64,000 nucleotides of DNA from Allostella sp. ATCC 35155 (GTDB lineage: Bacteria > Pseudomonadota > Alphaproteobacteria > ATCC43930 > Allostellaceae): contig AP019701.1 of assembly GCA_006738865.1 (NCBI GenBank), forward strand, positions 2,600,001 through 2,664,000, written 5' to 3'. Each line of letters starts with the position of its first letter. Position 1 is the stretch's first letter. Both the position numbers and the translations under genes were made by a program. Positions 1 to 11,724 of this stretch are shown here, in pieces. The notes under the pieces are model-generated. The model was not told where the DNA came from. It made no database searches and saw only the letters and a list, made by a program, of their open reading frames with translations.

Positions 1-4
1 ACAT
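1..4 (-). CDS. nuoM: probable start of nuoM, cut by window edge
   Basis: Only the first codon is inside the window: an ATG read on the minus strand at 4-2. It lies 15 bases after the nuoL stop and is preceded by AGGGGG about ten bases upstream, a plausible ribosome binding site. NuoM is the expected next gene after nuoL in this operon type. The identity is inferred from gene order; no protein sequence can be checked. Confidence 0.4.
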
Positions 5-19
5 GCGGAACCGGCCCCC

Positions 20-1948
20 TCAGATCCGGGCGTAGAGATACCAGCTGACGAGGACGACCACCCCGATCAGCATGGCGAAAGCATAGTGGTAGACATATCC
101 CGACTGCAGCCGGCTGGCCTGGACCGACAGGCTGCGGGTCGCCGCGGCCACGCCGTCCGGCCCGACGCCGTCGATCAGCGCCCCGTCGCCGGTCTTCCAC
201 AGGCCGCGGCCGAGATAGAAGGCCGGACGGACGAAGAGCCGGTCGTAGAGCTCGTCGAAGTACCACTTGTTGAAGAAGAAGCGGTGGATCGGCCGCAGCG
301 CCTCGGCCGTCGCTTCCGGCAGTCCGGGTCGCAGGATGTAGGCGATCCAGGCGACGAGGATGCCGGCGACCGCGACGAAGATCGGCAGCAGCTTCACCCA
401 GCCGGGAACATGGTGGGCCGCCTCGAGCGGGTCGTGCCGCTCGGCGACGAAGATGGCCGCGCCCCAGAACGCCTTGTGGTCGTGCCCGACGAAGGCCTCG
501 TAGGCGAGCCAGCCCGAGAAGACCGCACCCAGCGCGAGGACCACGAGCGGGCCGATCATGACCGGCGGCGATTCATGGACATGCGCCATGACGTGCTCGT
601 TGGCGCGCGGCTTGCCGTGGAAGGTCAGGAAGATCAGACGCCACGAGTAGAAGGCGGTCAGCAGCGCCGCGACGATACCGAGCCAGAAGGCGTATTGGCC
701 GACGCCGCTGTGGGCGCCGTAGGCCGCCTCGAGGATGATGTCCTTCGAATAGAAGCCGGCGAAGAAGGGCAGCCCCGCCAGCGCAAGGCTGCCGATCCAC
801 ATCATGGCATAGGTCGTCGGGATGAGGCGCCAGATGCCGCCCATGCGGCGCATGTCCTGCTCGTCCGACATGGCGTGGATGACCGAGCCGGCCCCCAGGA
901 ACAGCAGCGCCTTGAAGAACGCATGCGTCATCAGGTGGAAGATCGCCGCCTGATAGGCCGAGACGCCGATGGCGAAGAACATGTAGCCGAGCTGGCTGCA
1001 GGTCGAATAGGCGATGACGCGCTTGATGTCGAACTGGGTCATGCCGACGGTGGCCGCGAAGATCGCCGTCGATGCGCCCACCACCGTCACCACCGCGAGC
1101 GCCGCCGGCGCGTACTCGAACACGGGCGACAGGCGGACCAGCATGAAGACGCCGGCCGTGACCATCGTCGCGGCATGGATCAGCGCCGACACCGGGGTCG
1201 GACCTTCCATCGCGTCGGGCAGCCAAGTGTGCAGGCCGAGCTGCGCCGACTTGCCCATCGCGCCGACGAAGAGCAGCAGGCAGGCGGTCGTCAGCGCATC
1301 GACCTCCATGCCGAGGAACTGGAAGGTCTTGCCCGCCATCTGCGGCGCGGCCTGGAACACCGCGTCGAACGACACCGTGCCGAACAGGAAGAAGATGGCC
1401 ATGATGCCGAGGGCGAAGCCGAAATCGCCGACGCGGTTGACGATGAAGGCCTTCATCGCCGCGGCATTGGCCGAGGGCCGGTCGTACCAGAAGCCGATCA
1501 GCAGGTAGGAGGCGACGCCGACGCCCTCCCAGCCGAAGAACATCTGCACGAAGTTGTCGGCGGTCACCAGCATCAGCATGAAGAACGTGAAGATGCTGAG
1601 ATAGGCCATGAAGCGCGGGATCGAGTGATCGTGCGACATGTAGCCCACGGAATAGACGTGGACCATCGCCGACACCGTGGTGACGACGAAGACCATCACC
1701 GCGGTCAGCGTGTCGAAGCGCAACGCCCAGGAGACCTCGAACGAGCCCGACGCCATCCAGGTGAAGAGCTCGACCGTCTGGGCCTGCTGCTGGAACCCGA
1801 TGGCGTAGAGCATCCACCAGCTGATCAGCATGCTGATCAGAAGCCCCCCGCAGGTGACGATCTGCGCCCCGCGGTCGCCGATCCAGCGACCGAAGAAACC
1901 GGCGACGACGGCCGCCAGCAGCGGCAGGAAGATAGCGACGGCGAACAT
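20..1948 (-). CDS. nuoL: NADH-quinone oxidoreductase subunit L
   Basis: Large antiporter-like membrane subunit of the proton-pumping NADH:quinone oxidoreductase (complex I) in the inner membrane. The 642-residue length is typical. The protein is hydrophobic throughout. The conserved FGWEGVG segment (residues 138-144, carrying E141) and the GMGKSAQ segment (K233) match the charged residues of the NuoL proton channel. The C-terminal 130 residues hold the long amphipathic helix region and a last membrane helix at about 620-640. It starts 10 bases after the nuoK stop and is the last complete gene of the nuo operon in the window. Confidence 0.97.
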   Translation of the reverse strand: MFAVAIFLPLLAAVVAGFFGRWIGDRGAQIVTCGGLLISMLISWWMLYAIGFQQQAQTVELFTWMASGSFEVSWALRFDTLTAVMVFVVTTVSAMVHVYSVGYMSHDHSIPRFMAYLSIFTFFMLMLVTADNFVQMFFGWEGVGVASYLLIGFWYDRPSANAAAMKAFIVNRVGDFGFALGIMAIFFLFGTVSFDAVFQAAPQMAGKTFQFLGMEVDALTTACLLLFVGAMGKSAQLGLHTWLPDAMEGPTPVSALIHAATMVTAGVFMLVRLSPVFEYAPAALAVVTVVGASTAIFAATVGMTQFDIKRVIAYSTCSQLGYMFFAIGVSAYQAAIFHLMTHAFFKALLFLGAGSVIHAMSDEQDMRRMGGIWRLIPTTYAMMWIGSLALAGLPFFAGFYSKDIILEAAYGAHSGVGQYAFWLGIVAALLTAFYSWRLIFLTFHGKPRANEHVMAHVHESPPVMIGPLVVLALGAVFSGWLAYEAFVGHDHKAFWGAAIFVAERHDPLEAAHHVPGWVKLLPIFVAVAGILVAWIAYILRPGLPEATAEALRPIHRFFFNKWYFDELYDRLFVRPAFYLGRGLWKTGDGALIDGVGPDGVAAATRSLSVQASRLQSGYVYHYAFAMLIGVVVLVSWYLYARI

Positions 1949-1958
1949 CGGCCCGGCC

Positions 1959-2270
1959 TCAGCCCTTCATCAGGTTGATGTCCTCGACCGCGATCGAGCC
2001 GCGGTTCCGGAAGTAGACGACGAGGATGGCCAGCCCGATCGCCGCCTCGGCGGCGGCGACCGTCAGCACGAACAGGGTGAAGACCTGGCCGACGAGGTCA
2101 CCCAGGAACGCCGAGAAGGCGACGAGGTTGATGTTGACGGCGAGCAGCATGAGCTCGATCGACATCAGGATGACGATGACGTTCTTCCGGTTGAGGAAGA
2201 CGCCGAAGATGCCGAGCGTGAAGAGGATCGCGCCGACGGTGAGATAGTGGCCGAGACCGATGGTCGCCAT
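1959..2270 (-). CDS. nuoK: NADH-quinone oxidoreductase subunit K
   Basis: Small MrpC-like membrane subunit of complex I. It has 103 residues and three predicted membrane helices, the usual size. The two buried glutamates needed for proton transfer are visible as E39 (in MSIELML) and E75 (in AAAEAAIG). It starts three bases after nuoJ ends and continues the tightly packed membrane-arm gene order J-K-L. Confidence 0.97.
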   Translation of the reverse strand: MATIGLGHYLTVGAILFTLGIFGVFLNRKNVIVILMSIELMLLAVNINLVAFSAFLGDLVGQVFTLFVLTVAAAEAAIGLAILVVYFRNRGSIAVEDINLMKG

Positions 2271-2273
2271 GGA

Positions 2274-2882
2274 TCAGCCCCCCGTCCCGCTCTGGACCTT
2301 GCGAATCTCCAGCGTGTCGGCCCGCGTGCGGGCGTTCTGCCGGGCGATCGACTGGCGGCGGACGCCTTCCCGGCTGCGCAGGGTCAGCACGATGGCGCCG
2401 ACCATGGCGACGAGGAGGATCATTCCGGACGCCTGGAAGAAATAGACGTACTTGGTGAAGAGCAGCCGGCCGAGCGCCTCGGTGTTCGAGAGGTCGCCCG
2501 GCGCCGGCGTCGGGTCCGACGCGACGATGCCGGGCGCGGCCACCCAGGTGCCGACGACGAGCAGCAGCTCGACCAGCAGCACGAGGCCGATCAGGCCGCC
2601 GACCGGCAGGTACTGGAGAACGCCCTGCCGCAACTCCGCAAAATTGATGTCGAGCATCATGACGACGAAGAGGAAGAGCACGGCGACGGCGCCGACATAG
2701 ACCACGACCAGCATCATCGCCAGGAACTCCGCCCCGAGCAGGACGAAGAGCCCGGCCGCATTGACGAAGGCCAGGATCAGGAACAGCACCGAATGGACCG
2801 GATTGCGGGCCGCGATCACCATGAAGGCGGATGCGACGGCAAGTCCGGCAAACAGATAGAAGGCGAGCGTCTGGACGATCAC
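2274..2882 (-). CDS. nuoJ: NADH-quinone oxidoreductase subunit J
   Basis: Membrane-arm subunit of complex I, 202 residues with about five membrane helices. The VVYVGAVAVLFLFVVMML segment near residues 80-97 is the conserved third helix containing the pi-bulge known from NuoJ. The C-terminal 35 residues are a polar tail (many Arg and Gln) extending beyond the last helix. A 46-base gap separates it from nuoI upstream. Confidence 0.96.
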   Translation of the reverse strand: MIVQTLAFYLFAGLAVASAFMVIAARNPVHSVLFLILAFVNAAGLFVLLGAEFLAMMLVVVYVGAVAVLFLFVVMMLDINFAELRQGVLQYLPVGGLIGLVLLVELLLVVGTWVAAPGIVASDPTPAPGDLSNTEALGRLLFTKYVYFFQASGMILLVAMVGAIVLTLRSREGVRRQSIARQNARTRADTLEIRKVQSGTGG

Positions 2883-2928
2883 GCCGTCCCCCCAAGGCTC
2901 TCAGGCATGGCGATCAGCGGCCCGATAT

Positions 2929-3417
2929 TCAGCGATACGGCGCGTCGGCGGCGATGTTCGCCGCGATCTCGGCCTCCCAACGGTCGCCGTTCGCGAGCAG
3001 CTTCTCCTTGTTGTAGAAAAGCTCCTCGCGCGTCTCCGTCGCGAACTCGAAGTTCGGCCCCTCGACGATGGCATCGACCGGGCAGGCCTCCTGGCAGAAG
3101 CCGCAATAGATGCACTTCGTCATGTCGATGTCGTAGCGCGTGGTGCGGCGGCTGCCGTCCTCGCGCGGCTCGGCCTCGATGGTGATCGCCTGGGCGGGGC
3201 AGATCGCCTCGCACAGCTTGCAGGCGATGCAGCGCTCCTCGCCGCTGGGATAGCGGCGCAGCGCGTGCTCGCCCCGGAAGCGCGGCGAGATCGGCCCCTT
3301 CTCGTAGGGGTAGTTCAGGGTGACCGGCTTCTTGAACATATAGCGCAGCGTCAGCCCCATGCCGGAGACCAGCTCCGACAGGAAGAACGCCCGCGCTCCG
3401 CGATCCAGCAGCGACAT
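2929..3417 (-). CDS. nuoI: NADH-quinone oxidoreductase subunit I (two 4Fe-4S)
   Basis: Peripheral-arm ferredoxin-like subunit that carries clusters N6a and N6b towards N2 and quinone. Two CxxCxxCxxxC motifs are visible: C63, C66, C69, C73 and C102, C105, C108, C112. I place the start at the ATG at 3417, giving [12 protein letters not shown] and 162 residues, the normal alphaproteobacterial length. An in-frame extension to 3486 would add 23 unconserved residues. A 96-base gap containing a hairpin separates it from nuoH. Confidence 0.97.
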   Translation of the reverse strand: MSLLDRGARAFFLSELVSGMGLTLRYMFKKPVTLNYPYEKGPISPRFRGEHALRRYPSGEERCIACKLCEAICPAQAITIEAEPREDGSRRTTRYDIDMTKCIYCGFCQEACPVDAIVEGPNFEFATETREELFYNKEKLLANGDRWEAEIAANIAADAPYR

Positions 3418-3476
3418 TTCAGCCTCTCGTCCCGCGTACCCGCCCGCAGGCGGCGCGCACCTTATTCCGATATCCG

Positions 3477-3499
3477 GCCGCGGCAACCCCTTCCGCGGC
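3477..3499. other. hairpin in the nuoI-nuoH gap
   Basis: A perfect 7-bp inverted repeat GCCGCGG / CCGCGGC with a 9-base loop. It lies just downstream of nuoH and upstream of nuoI on the transcribed minus strand. There is no T-run, so it is not a classical terminator. It occupies the only sizeable gap (96 bases) in the operon and could act in mRNA processing or stability; that is inference. Confidence 0.4.
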
Positions 3500-3513
3500 G
3501 ACCAACCGGCTGA

Positions 3514-4542
3514 TCACTTCGGCACCCAGTCGAATGCCACGAGCACGCCGGCCGTCGCGACGACCCAGAACAGCGACAGCGGCAGGAAGACCTTCCATCC
3601 CAGCCGCATCAGCTGGTCGTAGCGGTAGCGCGGCAGGGTCGCCCGGACCCACAGGAACACGAAGAGGCAGGCCGCGATCTTGGCCGCGAACCAGATCGGT
3701 CCCGGGATCCAGTTGAAGGGCGCGATGTCCGCCGGCGGCAGCCAGCCGCCGAGGAACAGGATCGACGTCATCGCGCTCATCAGGATCATCTGGGCGTACT
3801 CGCCGAGATAGAAGAGCGCGAAGGACATCGACGAATATTCGACGAAATAGCCCGCCACCAGCTCCGACTCGCCCTCGGGCAGGTCGAAGGGCGAGCGGTT
3901 CGTCTCGGCCAGGGCCGAGATGAAGAAGACGACGAACATCGGGAACAGCGGCACGGCGAACCAGATCGTCTTCTGGGCCATGACGATGTCGGTCAGGTTG
4001 AGCGACCCGACGCAGAGCAGCACCGTGATGATGACGAAGCCGATCGAGACCTCGTAGGACACCATCTGCGCCGCCGACCGCAGGGCGCCCAGGAAGGCGT
4101 AGCGCGAATTGCTCGCCCAGCCGGCCATGATCACGCCATAGACGCCGAGCGACGAGATCGCGAAGAGGTAGAGCACCCCGACATTGATGTCGGAGATGAC
4201 CGCGCCCTCGCCGAACGGGATCACCGCCCAGGCCATCAGGGCCAGCGCGAAGGTCAGGATCGGCGCCGCCAGGAACACCACCGGGTTGGCCCCGGCGGGG
4301 ATGATCGTCTCCTTCGTCAGCAGCTTCAGCCCGTCCGCGAAGGGCTGCAGCAGGCCGAATGGCCCGACGACGTTGGGGCCCTTGCGCAGCTGCGCCATCG
4401 CCAGGACCTTGCGCTCGGCGAAGGTCAGGTAGGCGACGGCGATCAGCACGACGGTCACCACGGCCATGATCTGGGCCAGGATGATGATGGTGGGCCAAGC
4501 GTAGCCCTGCCAGAATCCTTCGGTCATCATGCCTTCGGTCAT
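3514..4542 (-). CDS. nuoH: NADH-quinone oxidoreductase subunit H
   Basis: Complex I membrane subunit that, with NuoB and NuoD, forms the quinone-binding channel. Eight or so membrane helices; conserved segments include the [16 protein letters not shown] motif near the N-terminus and [20 protein letters not shown] in the middle. I choose the ATG at 4542 (342 residues), 7 bases after the nuoG stop, preceded by GGTGAG. ATGs at 4530 and 4527 are alternatives, because the first codons are a near-perfect tandem copy (MTEGM then MTEGF). A longer frame would start inside nuoG. Confidence 0.96.
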   Translation of the reverse strand: MTEGMMTEGFWQGYAWPTIIILAQIMAVVTVVLIAVAYLTFAERKVLAMAQLRKGPNVVGPFGLLQPFADGLKLLTKETIIPAGANPVVFLAAPILTFALALMAWAVIPFGEGAVISDINVGVLYLFAISSLGVYGVIMAGWASNSRYAFLGALRSAAQMVSYEVSIGFVIITVLLCVGSLNLTDIVMAQKTIWFAVPLFPMFVVFFISALAETNRSPFDLPEGESELVAGYFVEYSSMSFALFYLGEYAQMILMSAMTSILFLGGWLPPADIAPFNWIPGPIWFAAKIAACLFVFLWVRATLPRYRYDQLMRLGWKVFLPLSLFWVVATAGVLVAFDWVPK

Positions 4543-4549
4543 CGGGCGC

Positions 4550-6610
4550 TCACCCGTGCGTGCCGGTGCGGGCGTCGTCGCCGCGCACATAGAGGTCGCT
4601 GCACTCGGCCATCGTCGTCGAGGCCCGGCAAATCGGATCGGTCATGTAGAAGTCGGCGATCGGCAGCGCGAAGGGCCGCGCCTGGATCGGTCCGGCCACC
4701 CCGAACAGCGCCCATGGCGCCGGCGCAACATCGCGCCGGCCGAGCGCCGGGTGGGCCGAGACGATCCGCCGGCGCAGTTCTTCCAGCGTGTCGAACGGCA
4801 GCGGCCGGCCGAGCACCGCCGAGAAGGCGCGCAGGATCTTCCAGTCTTCGCGGGCCTCGCCCGGCGGGAAGACGGCACGCCGCCCCTCCTGCACGCGGCC
4901 TTCCATGTTGACGTAGAGCCCGTCCTTCTCGGTGTAGGCGGCGCCGGGCAGGACGACGTCGGCGCGATGGGCGCCGGCATCGCCGTGATGGCCCTGATAG
5001 ACGACGAAGGCGCGGCCCAGGCGGGCCATGTCGAACTCGTCGGCGCCGAGCAGCCAGACGAGCCCGATCTCGCCGGTCGTCGCCGCGCCGAGGATGCCGC
5101 CCATGCCGTGACCGCCCGATGCCGGCACGAAGCCGACGTCGAGGCCGCCGACGCGCGCAGCAGCCGTGTGAAGGAGATTGAAGCCGTTCCAGCCGTCGCG
5201 CACGAGGCCGCAGGTGTCGGCAACCTTGCGGGCCGCGGCCAGCACCGCCGCCCCGTCGGCGCGGCGGATCGCGCCCATCCCGACGATCAGCATCGGCGCC
5301 TTGGCCGCCTTCAGGCGCTCGGCCAGCGGATGGCTGCCGTCGGCGACGGCGGACAGGAGGGCTGGATCGTTGCCCAGTTCCTCGACCGCATAGGTCGTGT
5401 CGGTGGTCGCGCCGATCCGCACCACCTGGAACCCGCCGCGACGCCAGCGCTTGCGCAGCCGCGCGTTGACCAGCGGCGCCTCCCAGCGCGGATCGGTACC
5501 GACGAGGAGACAAAGATCGGCGTCCTCGATGCCGGCGATGGTGGTGTTGAAGAGGTAGCCGGCACGCGCCGACGGGTCGACGGCGGCGCCGTCCTGGCGG
5601 CAGTCGCGGTGCGGCGAACCCAGCCCGTCCATCAGCATCCGCAGGGCGAACATCGACTCGACGCAGGCGAGGTTGCCGGCGATCGCCGCCATGCGGTCGC
5701 CCGGCAGCCCCTGCATGCGTGCGGCGATCGCCTGGAACGCCTCGTCCCAGGTCGCGGGCACCAGCTTGCCGTCCCGCCGCACATAGGGCCGGTCGAGGCG
5801 CTGGCGCAGCAGGCCGTCATAGGCGAACCGCGTCTTGTCCGAGATCCACTCCTCGTTCACCGCCTCGTTGAGGCGCGGCAGGACGCGCATGACCTGGGGC
5901 CCACGCGCGTCGATCCGGATGTTCGACCCGACCGCGTCGAGGACATCCACCGACTCCGTCTTGCGCAGCTCCCAGGAGCGGGCGGTGAAGGCATAGGGCT
6001 TGGAGGTCAGCGCACCGACCGGGCAGAGGTCGATGATGTTGCCCGACAGCTCCGAGGTCAGCGCCTTCTCGACATAGGTCCCGACCTCCATGTTCTCGCC
6101 GCGCCCGGTCGCCCCCAGCTCCTCGACGCCCGCGATCTCGGTCGCGAAGCGGATGCAGCGGGTGCAGTGGATGCAGCGCGTCATGGTCGTCTTGACCAGC
6201 GGCCCCAGTTCCTTGTCCTTGACCGCCCGCTTGTTCTCGCGGAAGCGGCCGCGGTCGAAGCCGTAGGCCATGGCCTGGTCCTGCAGGTCGCACTCGCCGC
6301 CCTGGTCGCAGATCGGGCAGTCGAGCGGATGGTTGATCAGCAGGAACTCCATCACCCCCTGGCGCGCCTTGCGCGCGCGCGGCGAGTTGGTGTGGATCAC
6401 CATGTTGTCGGCCGCCGGCATCGCGCAGGACGCGATCGGCTTGGGCGCCTTTTCCTGCTCGACCAGACACATCCGGCAGTTGCCGGCGATCTCGAGCCGC
6501 TCGTGGAAGCAGAAGCGGGGCACCTCGATGCCCAGCATCTCGCAGGCCTGCAGCACCGTCGTCCCGGGCGGGACTTCGACCTCGATGCCGTCGATCTTCA
6601 GTTTCGGCAT
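4550..6610 (-). CDS. nuoG: NADH-quinone oxidoreductase subunit G
   Basis: Large iron-sulfur subunit of the complex I peripheral arm, 686 residues. The N-terminal [2Fe-2S] ligands are C34, C45, C48 and C62. The His-Cys3 cluster N5 ligands are H94, C98, C101 and C107. The N4 ligands are C146, C149, C152 and C196. The rest is a degenerate molybdopterin-oxidoreductase fold. The extra N7 cluster motif of E. coli NuoG is not evident, as in most alphaproteobacteria and mitochondria. It begins 19 bases after nuoF. Confidence 0.97.
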   Translation of the reverse strand: MPKLKIDGIEVEVPPGTTVLQACEMLGIEVPRFCFHERLEIAGNCRMCLVEQEKAPKPIASCAMPAADNMVIHTNSPRARKARQGVMEFLLINHPLDCPICDQGGECDLQDQAMAYGFDRGRFRENKRAVKDKELGPLVKTTMTRCIHCTRCIRFATEIAGVEELGATGRGENMEVGTYVEKALTSELSGNIIDLCPVGALTSKPYAFTARSWELRKTESVDVLDAVGSNIRIDARGPQVMRVLPRLNEAVNEEWISDKTRFAYDGLLRQRLDRPYVRRDGKLVPATWDEAFQAIAARMQGLPGDRMAAIAGNLACVESMFALRMLMDGLGSPHRDCRQDGAAVDPSARAGYLFNTTIAGIEDADLCLLVGTDPRWEAPLVNARLRKRWRRGGFQVVRIGATTDTTYAVEELGNDPALLSAVADGSHPLAERLKAAKAPMLIVGMGAIRRADGAAVLAAARKVADTCGLVRDGWNGFNLLHTAAARVGGLDVGFVPASGGHGMGGILGAATTGEIGLVWLLGADEFDMARLGRAFVVYQGHHGDAGAHRADVVLPGAAYTEKDGLYVNMEGRVQEGRRAVFPPGEAREDWKILRAFSAVLGRPLPFDTLEELRRRIVSAHPALGRRDVAPAPWALFGVAGPIQARPFALPIADFYMTDPICRASTTMAECSDLYVRGDDARTGTHG

Positions 6611-6629
6611 GTCTTCGCCCCTGCCCGCC

Positions 6630-7921
<1,292 letters not shown>

Positions 7922-7925
<4 letters not shown>

Positions 7926-8548
7926 TCGGTTCCCTTGCCGGCGGCCGGCGCCGCATCGAACGACAGGCTGGTCAGCACGGTCGGCCCACCTGCCGGAGCG
8001 GATGTCTGGCGGCCGGTCGCGGAGCCCATCGGGGGCACCTCGCCACGGCGCAGCGATTCGAGCAGCCGCTCCGTCGCCGGCCCGTCGAGATCCTCATAGA
8101 AGTCGTCGTTGACCTGCAGGATCGGCGCATTGACGCAGGCCCCCAGGCATTCGACCTCGACCAGCGAGAAGAGTCCGTCCGGCGTGCTCTCGCCGACGCC
8201 GATGCCCAGCACCCGGTGGCAGGTGGCCACGACCTCGTCCGAGCCGCGCAGCCAGCACGGCGTGGTCGTGCAGGCCTGCAGGAAGTACCGGCCGACCGGC
8301 TTCAGGTTGAACATCGTGTAGAAGGTCGCGACCTCGTACACGCGGATCGGCGCCATCCGGAGCTTGGCCGCGACATGGTCCATGGCCGCACGCGGCAGCC
8401 AGCCGTGCTGGCGCTGCGCCAAGTCGAGCAGCGGCAGGACCGCGCTCTGCTGGCGACCCTCGGGATAGCGGGCGATGATCTGGTCCGCCCGCGCCTCGTA
8501 CTCGGGCGTGAAGGCGAAGCTGGCGGGCTGCGCGGCGTCGGCGCTCAT
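7922..8548 (-). CDS. nuoE: NADH-quinone oxidoreductase subunit E (2Fe-2S)
   Basis: Thioredoxin-like [2Fe-2S] subunit of the NADH-dehydrogenase module, 208 residues. Ligands of cluster N1a are C93, C98, C134 and C138 (CTTTPC and CLGAC). The C-terminal 45 residues are a low-complexity Ala/Pro/Gly tail; such extensions are common in alphaproteobacterial NuoE and vary in length. ATGA overlaps link it to nuoD upstream and nuoF downstream. Confidence 0.97.
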
Positions 8549-9723
8549 CGGTCGACCTCACCGAAAACGATGTCCATGGAGCCGATGATCGAGACGACGT
8601 CCGCCAGCATGTGGCCCTTGGACATGAAGTCGAGGGCCTGGAGGAAGGCGAAGCCCGGCGCGCGGATCTTGCAGCGATAGGGCTTGTTGCTGCCGTCGGA
8701 GACGAGAAAGACGCCGAACTCGCCCTTGGGTGCCTCGACGGCCGTATAGGTCTCGCCCGCGGGCACGTGATAGCCCTCGGTATAGAGTTTGAAATGGTGG
8801 ATCAGCGCCTCCATCGAGCGCTTCATCTGCGCGCGTGGCGGCGGTGCGATCTTGCGGTCGTCGACCTTGACCGGCCCCGAGGGCATCTTCTCGATCGCCT
8901 GGCGCATGATGCGGACGCTCTGCCGCATCTCCTCGACCCGGACGAGATAGCGGTCGTAGCAGTCGCCATGGCGGCCGACCGGGATGTCGAAGTCCATGTC
9001 GGCATAGGCGTCGTAGGGCTGGGCCTTGCGCAGATCCCAGGCGTAGCCCGAGCCGCGGATCATCGGGCCGGAGAAGCCCCAGTCGCAGGCCTGTTCGCCG
9101 GTGACGATGCCGATGTCGACCGTCCGCTGCTTGAAGATGCGATTGTCGGTCAGGAGGTTGTCGAGATCGTCGATGACCTTGGAGACGCGATCGCAATAGG
9201 CGTGGATGTCCTCGGCGAGGCCGGCCGGCATGTCGCTGGTGACCCCGCCCGGGCGGAAATAGGCCGCGTGCAGTCGCGCGCCGGAGACGCGCTCGTAGAA
9301 CTCCATCATCTCCTCGCGCTCCTCGAACCCCCAGAGGAAGGGGGTGAGCGCGCCGACGTCGAGCGCCATCGTCGTGACGTTGAGGAGATGGTTCAGGACG
9401 CGGCTGATCTCGGCGAAGAGGACGCGGATATACTGCGCCCGCGGGGGCGCCTGGATGCCGAGCAGCTTTTCCACGGCGAGCGCGAAGGCATGCTCCTGCG
9501 ACATCGGCGCGACATAGTCGAGCCGGTCGAAATAGGGCACCGCCTGCAGGTAGGTCTTGTACTCGATCAGCTTCTCGGTGCCGCGATGAAGCAGGCCGAT
9601 ATGCGGATCGGCGCGCTCGACCACCTCGCCGTCCATCTCCAGGACGAGGCGGAGCACCCCGTGGGCCGCAGGATGCTGCGGCCCGAAGTTCATCGCGAAG
9701 GATTTGAGCTCGACGTCGGTCAT
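8545..9723 (-). CDS. nuoD: NADH-quinone oxidoreductase subunit D (49 kDa)
   Basis: Complex I subunit related to the large subunit of NiFe hydrogenases; it lines the quinone pocket next to cluster N2. The [15 protein letters not shown] motif lies at the N-terminus and a conserved [12 protein letters not shown] ends the protein. I choose the ATG at 9723 (392 residues), with GGGAG eight bases upstream, rather than the in-frame GTG at 9732, which would overlap nuoC. Only one base separates it from the nuoC stop. Confidence 0.97.
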   Translation of the reverse strand: MTDVELKSFAMNFGPQHPAAHGVLRLVLEMDGEVVERADPHIGLLHRGTEKLIEYKTYLQAVPYFDRLDYVAPMSQEHAFALAVEKLLGIQAPPRAQYIRVLFAEISRVLNHLLNVTTMALDVGALTPFLWGFEEREEMMEFYERVSGARLHAAYFRPGGVTSDMPAGLAEDIHAYCDRVSKVIDDLDNLLTDNRIFKQRTVDIGIVTGEQACDWGFSGPMIRGSGYAWDLRKAQPYDAYADMDFDIPVGRHGDCYDRYLVRVEEMRQSVRIMRQAIEKMPSGPVKVDDRKIAPPPRAQMKRSMEALIHHFKLYTEGYHVPAGETYTAVEAPKGEFGVFLVSDGSNKPYRCKIRAPGFAFLQALDFMSKGHMLADVVSIIGSMDIVFGEVDR

Positions 9724-9724
9724 C

Positions 9725-10360
9725 CTAGGCACTCCCGACGGGGCGGTCCGGAAAGGCGTCGCGCGTGGCCTTCTCGTCGCCGGGCAACTCCGGCGTCATG
9801 GCCTCCCACGGGCTCTCGAAGTCGAAGCGGCGGAACTCCTGCACGAGCTTGACCGGCTCGTAGACCACGCGCTTCTCGGAATCGTCGTAGCGGACCTCGA
9901 CATAGCCCGTCATCGGAAAGTCCTTGCGCAGCGGATGCCCCTCGAAGCCGTAGTCGGTGAGGATCCGGCGCAGGTCGGGATGGTCGGAGAAAAAGATGCC
10001 GTACAGATCCCAGGCCTCCCGCTCCCACCAGCCGGCGGCGCTGAAGACCGAGACGGCGGACGGCACCGGGGTCGCCTCGTCCGTCGTCGCCTTCACGCGG
10101 ATGCGGAGATTGTGATCGAGGCTGAGCAGGTTGTAGACGACCTCGAAGCGCTGCGGACGCTCCGGATAGTCGACCCCGCACAGGTCGACGAGGCACTTGA
10201 ACAGGCACTGCGAATCATCGCGCAGGAACGTCAGGACCCGCAGCAGCGAGGACGCCCTGACATGGACCACCAGTTCGCCCAGCGCCTGCTCGGTGCCGGT
10301 GACGTGATCGGGAAGCGCCGCCTCGACGTGCGAGCCGAGGTCGGCCAGTACGGGGTTCAT
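9725..10360 (-). CDS. nuoC: NADH-quinone oxidoreductase subunit C (30 kDa)
   Basis: Peripheral-arm subunit of complex I, 211 residues. The family signature is visible near residue 125 as [20 protein letters not shown], followed by the [16 protein letters not shown] stretch. NuoC and NuoD are separate genes here, unlike the fused NuoCD of E. coli. The start at 10360 gives [16 protein letters not shown]; the frame stays open further upstream, but that part is a shadow of nuoB. Confidence 0.97.
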   Translation of the reverse strand: MNPVLADLGSHVEAALPDHVTGTEQALGELVVHVRASSLLRVLTFLRDDSQCLFKCLVDLCGVDYPERPQRFEVVYNLLSLDHNLRIRVKATTDEATPVPSAVSVFSAAGWWEREAWDLYGIFFSDHPDLRRILTDYGFEGHPLRKDFPMTGYVEVRYDDSEKRVVYEPVKLVQEFRRFDFESPWEAMTPELPGDEKATRDAFPDRPVGSA

Positions 10361-10373
10361 CGCCGGTTCGCCT

Positions 10374-10916
10374 TCAACGCGCGAAGTTGCTGGTGCGCCG
10401 GATCTTCTTCTGCAGCTGCAGAATTCCGTAGAGCAGCGCCTCGGCCGTCGGCGGGCAGCCGGGAACATAGATGTCCACCGGCACGATGCGGTCGCAGCCG
10501 CGCACCACCGAATAGGAATAGTGATAATAGCCGCCGCCATTGGCGCACGAGCCCATGGAGATGACCCAGCGCGGCTCCGACATCTGGTCGTAGACCTTGC
10601 GCAGCGCGGGCGCCATCTTGTTGGTCAGCGTGCCGGCGACGATCATGACGTCCGACTGGCGCGGGCTCGGCCGGAAGAAGATGCCGAACCGGTCGAGGTC
10701 GTAGCGCGCGGCGGCCGTGTGCATCATCTCGACCGCGCAGCATGCGAGCCCGAAGGTCATCGGCCACATCGAGCCGGTGCGCGCCCAGTTGACCACCTTG
10801 TCCAGCTGGGCGACGACGAAGCCCTTCTCCTCGATTTCGGTCGTGACGCGGCGAAGCACCGCGTCCTGCGCCGCGCCGGGGCCGAGCGCCGCACCGGCAG
10901 TGCCCGTCAATCCCAT
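10374..10916 (-). CDS. nuoB: NADH-quinone oxidoreductase subunit B (cluster N2)
   Basis: Subunit binding the terminal [4Fe-4S] cluster N2, which reduces quinone. Its ligands are the tandem cysteines C59-C60 plus C124 and C154 (in LACCAVE, GSCANGG and PGCPPTAE). 180 residues, the normal size. The start ATG at 10916 overlaps the 3' end of nuoA by 10 bases, so translation is probably coupled. Longer readings upstream are out-of-frame shadows of nuoA. Confidence 0.97.
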   Translation of the reverse strand: MGLTGTAGAALGPGAAQDAVLRRVTTEIEEKGFVVAQLDKVVNWARTGSMWPMTFGLACCAVEMMHTAAARYDLDRFGIFFRPSPRQSDVMIVAGTLTNKMAPALRKVYDQMSEPRWVISMGSCANGGGYYHYSYSVVRGCDRIVPVDIYVPGCPPTAEALLYGILQLQKKIRRTSNFAR

Positions 10917-11272
10917 TCCAGCGCTCCCTTCTTCCACTCGTAGACGAAGCCGATCGTCAGCACGCCCAGGAACACGATCATCGACCAGAAGCCGAACATT
11001 CCGATGCTGCCGAGGGCCACCGCCCAGGGGAACAGGAATGCCACCTCGAGGTCGAAGATGATGAACAGGATGGCGACCAGATAGAACCGCACGTCGAAGC
11101 GCCCGCGCGCGTCCCCGAACGGCTCGAAGCCGCACTCGTAGGCCGAGAGCTTCTCGGAGTCGGGACGCTGGCGCCCGGCGAGGTACGAGGCCGCCACCAT
11201 GACGATCGCGATGCCGAAGGCGATCGCGATGAACAGCAGAATAGGCAGGTATTCGCGGAGCATGCCCTGCAT
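10907..11272 (-). CDS. nuoA: NADH-quinone oxidoreductase subunit A
   Basis: Small membrane subunit of complex I with three helices and the conserved loop YECGFEP (near residues 45-51) that contacts the quinone channel. First gene of the nuo operon. Two starts are possible: ATG 11272 ([10 protein letters not shown], 121 residues, typical length) and ATG 11263 (118 residues). AGGGG sits two bases before the first and eleven before the second, so spacing does not decide; I keep the longer on family length. Confidence 0.93.
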   Translation of the reverse strand: MQGMLREYLPILLFIAIAFGIAIVMVAASYLAGRQRPDSEKLSAYECGFEPFGDARGRFDVRFYLVAILFIIFDLEVAFLFPWAVALGSIGMFGFWSMIVFLGVLTIGFVYEWKKGALEWD

Positions 11273-11363
11273 GTCCCCTAGCCGATCGAACAGATGGTTA
11301 CGCCGCGACGGATACGCCCCGCCACCCAGTCGGGCCGCCCCGGCGGGCTGGACCATAGTCCCA

Positions 11364-11380
11364 TTTGCTGCACCAGCAAA
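11364..11380. promoter_or_regulatory. inverted repeat in the nuoA leader
   Basis: Perfect inverted repeat TTTGCTG-CAC-CAGCAAA about 90 bases upstream of nuoA, between the tRNA-Asp terminator and the nuo operon. On the minus strand TTTGCT and TATGGT are 17 bases apart, so the repeat would overlap the -35 side of a weak promoter. It could be a repressor or activator site for the nuo operon, or an RNA hairpin; nothing here identifies the factor. Confidence 0.35.
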
Positions 11381-11464
11381 GTCCTCCATCGCAACGCAAC
11401 CGCCCGCGGGGGGCCGGCTGCGGCAAGGGCGCGGCGGCGATGCCGGCTTCTCCGGCGAGCCAAT

Positions 11465-11488
11465 AAAAAAGGCCGCCGAAGCGGCCCC
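11465..11488 (-). terminator. rho-independent terminator after tRNA-Asp
   Basis: Stem GGCCGC / GCGGCC (11471-11476 with 11481-11486) with a TTCG tetraloop on the minus strand, followed by six Ts. It lies about 30 bases past the CCA end of tRNA-Asp, so it ends the tRNA transcript and isolates it from nuoA. Confidence 0.88.
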
Positions 11489-11517
11489 CTGACGATCCGC
11501 CACCACCATGGCGGCGG

Positions 11518-11594
<77 letters not shown>

Positions 11595-11636
11595 GCATCT
11601 CGACGCTGTTGTTACCGCGCCGCGACGAGGCCCCGG

Positions 11637-11665
11637 GAATTAAACGGTCGCCGGAGCCAAGTCAA
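11637..11665 (-). promoter_or_regulatory. candidate promoter of tRNA-Asp
   Basis: TTGACT and TAATTC on the minus strand are separated by 17 bases, with the -10 about 40 bases before the tRNA-Asp 5' end. The same TTGAC-type -35 occurs before hup and rplM in this window. The -10 match is moderate. Confidence 0.5.
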
Positions 11666-11683
11666 GAAATCGAAACGCTTCCT

Positions 11684-11716
11684 AAGCCGATATTTTCGCT
11701 TGCGTTCCATCGGCTT
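11684..11716 (-). terminator. inverted repeat just past tRNA-Val
   Basis: Perfect 8-bp arms AAGCCGAT / ATCGGCTT with a 17-base loop, starting 9 bases after the 3' end of tRNA-Val on the transcribed strand. The loop is long and no T-run follows, so it could be a weak terminator or a processing signal. The two tRNAs may also be co-transcribed. Confidence 0.35.
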
Positions 11717-11724
11717 CGGCACGG

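Noticed and set aside
86-1978. Open frame of 630 codons on the plus strand opposite nuoL
   Set aside because: Antisense shadow of a high-GC gene: Arg/Asp/His-rich composition, no ribosome site, no recognisable domain.
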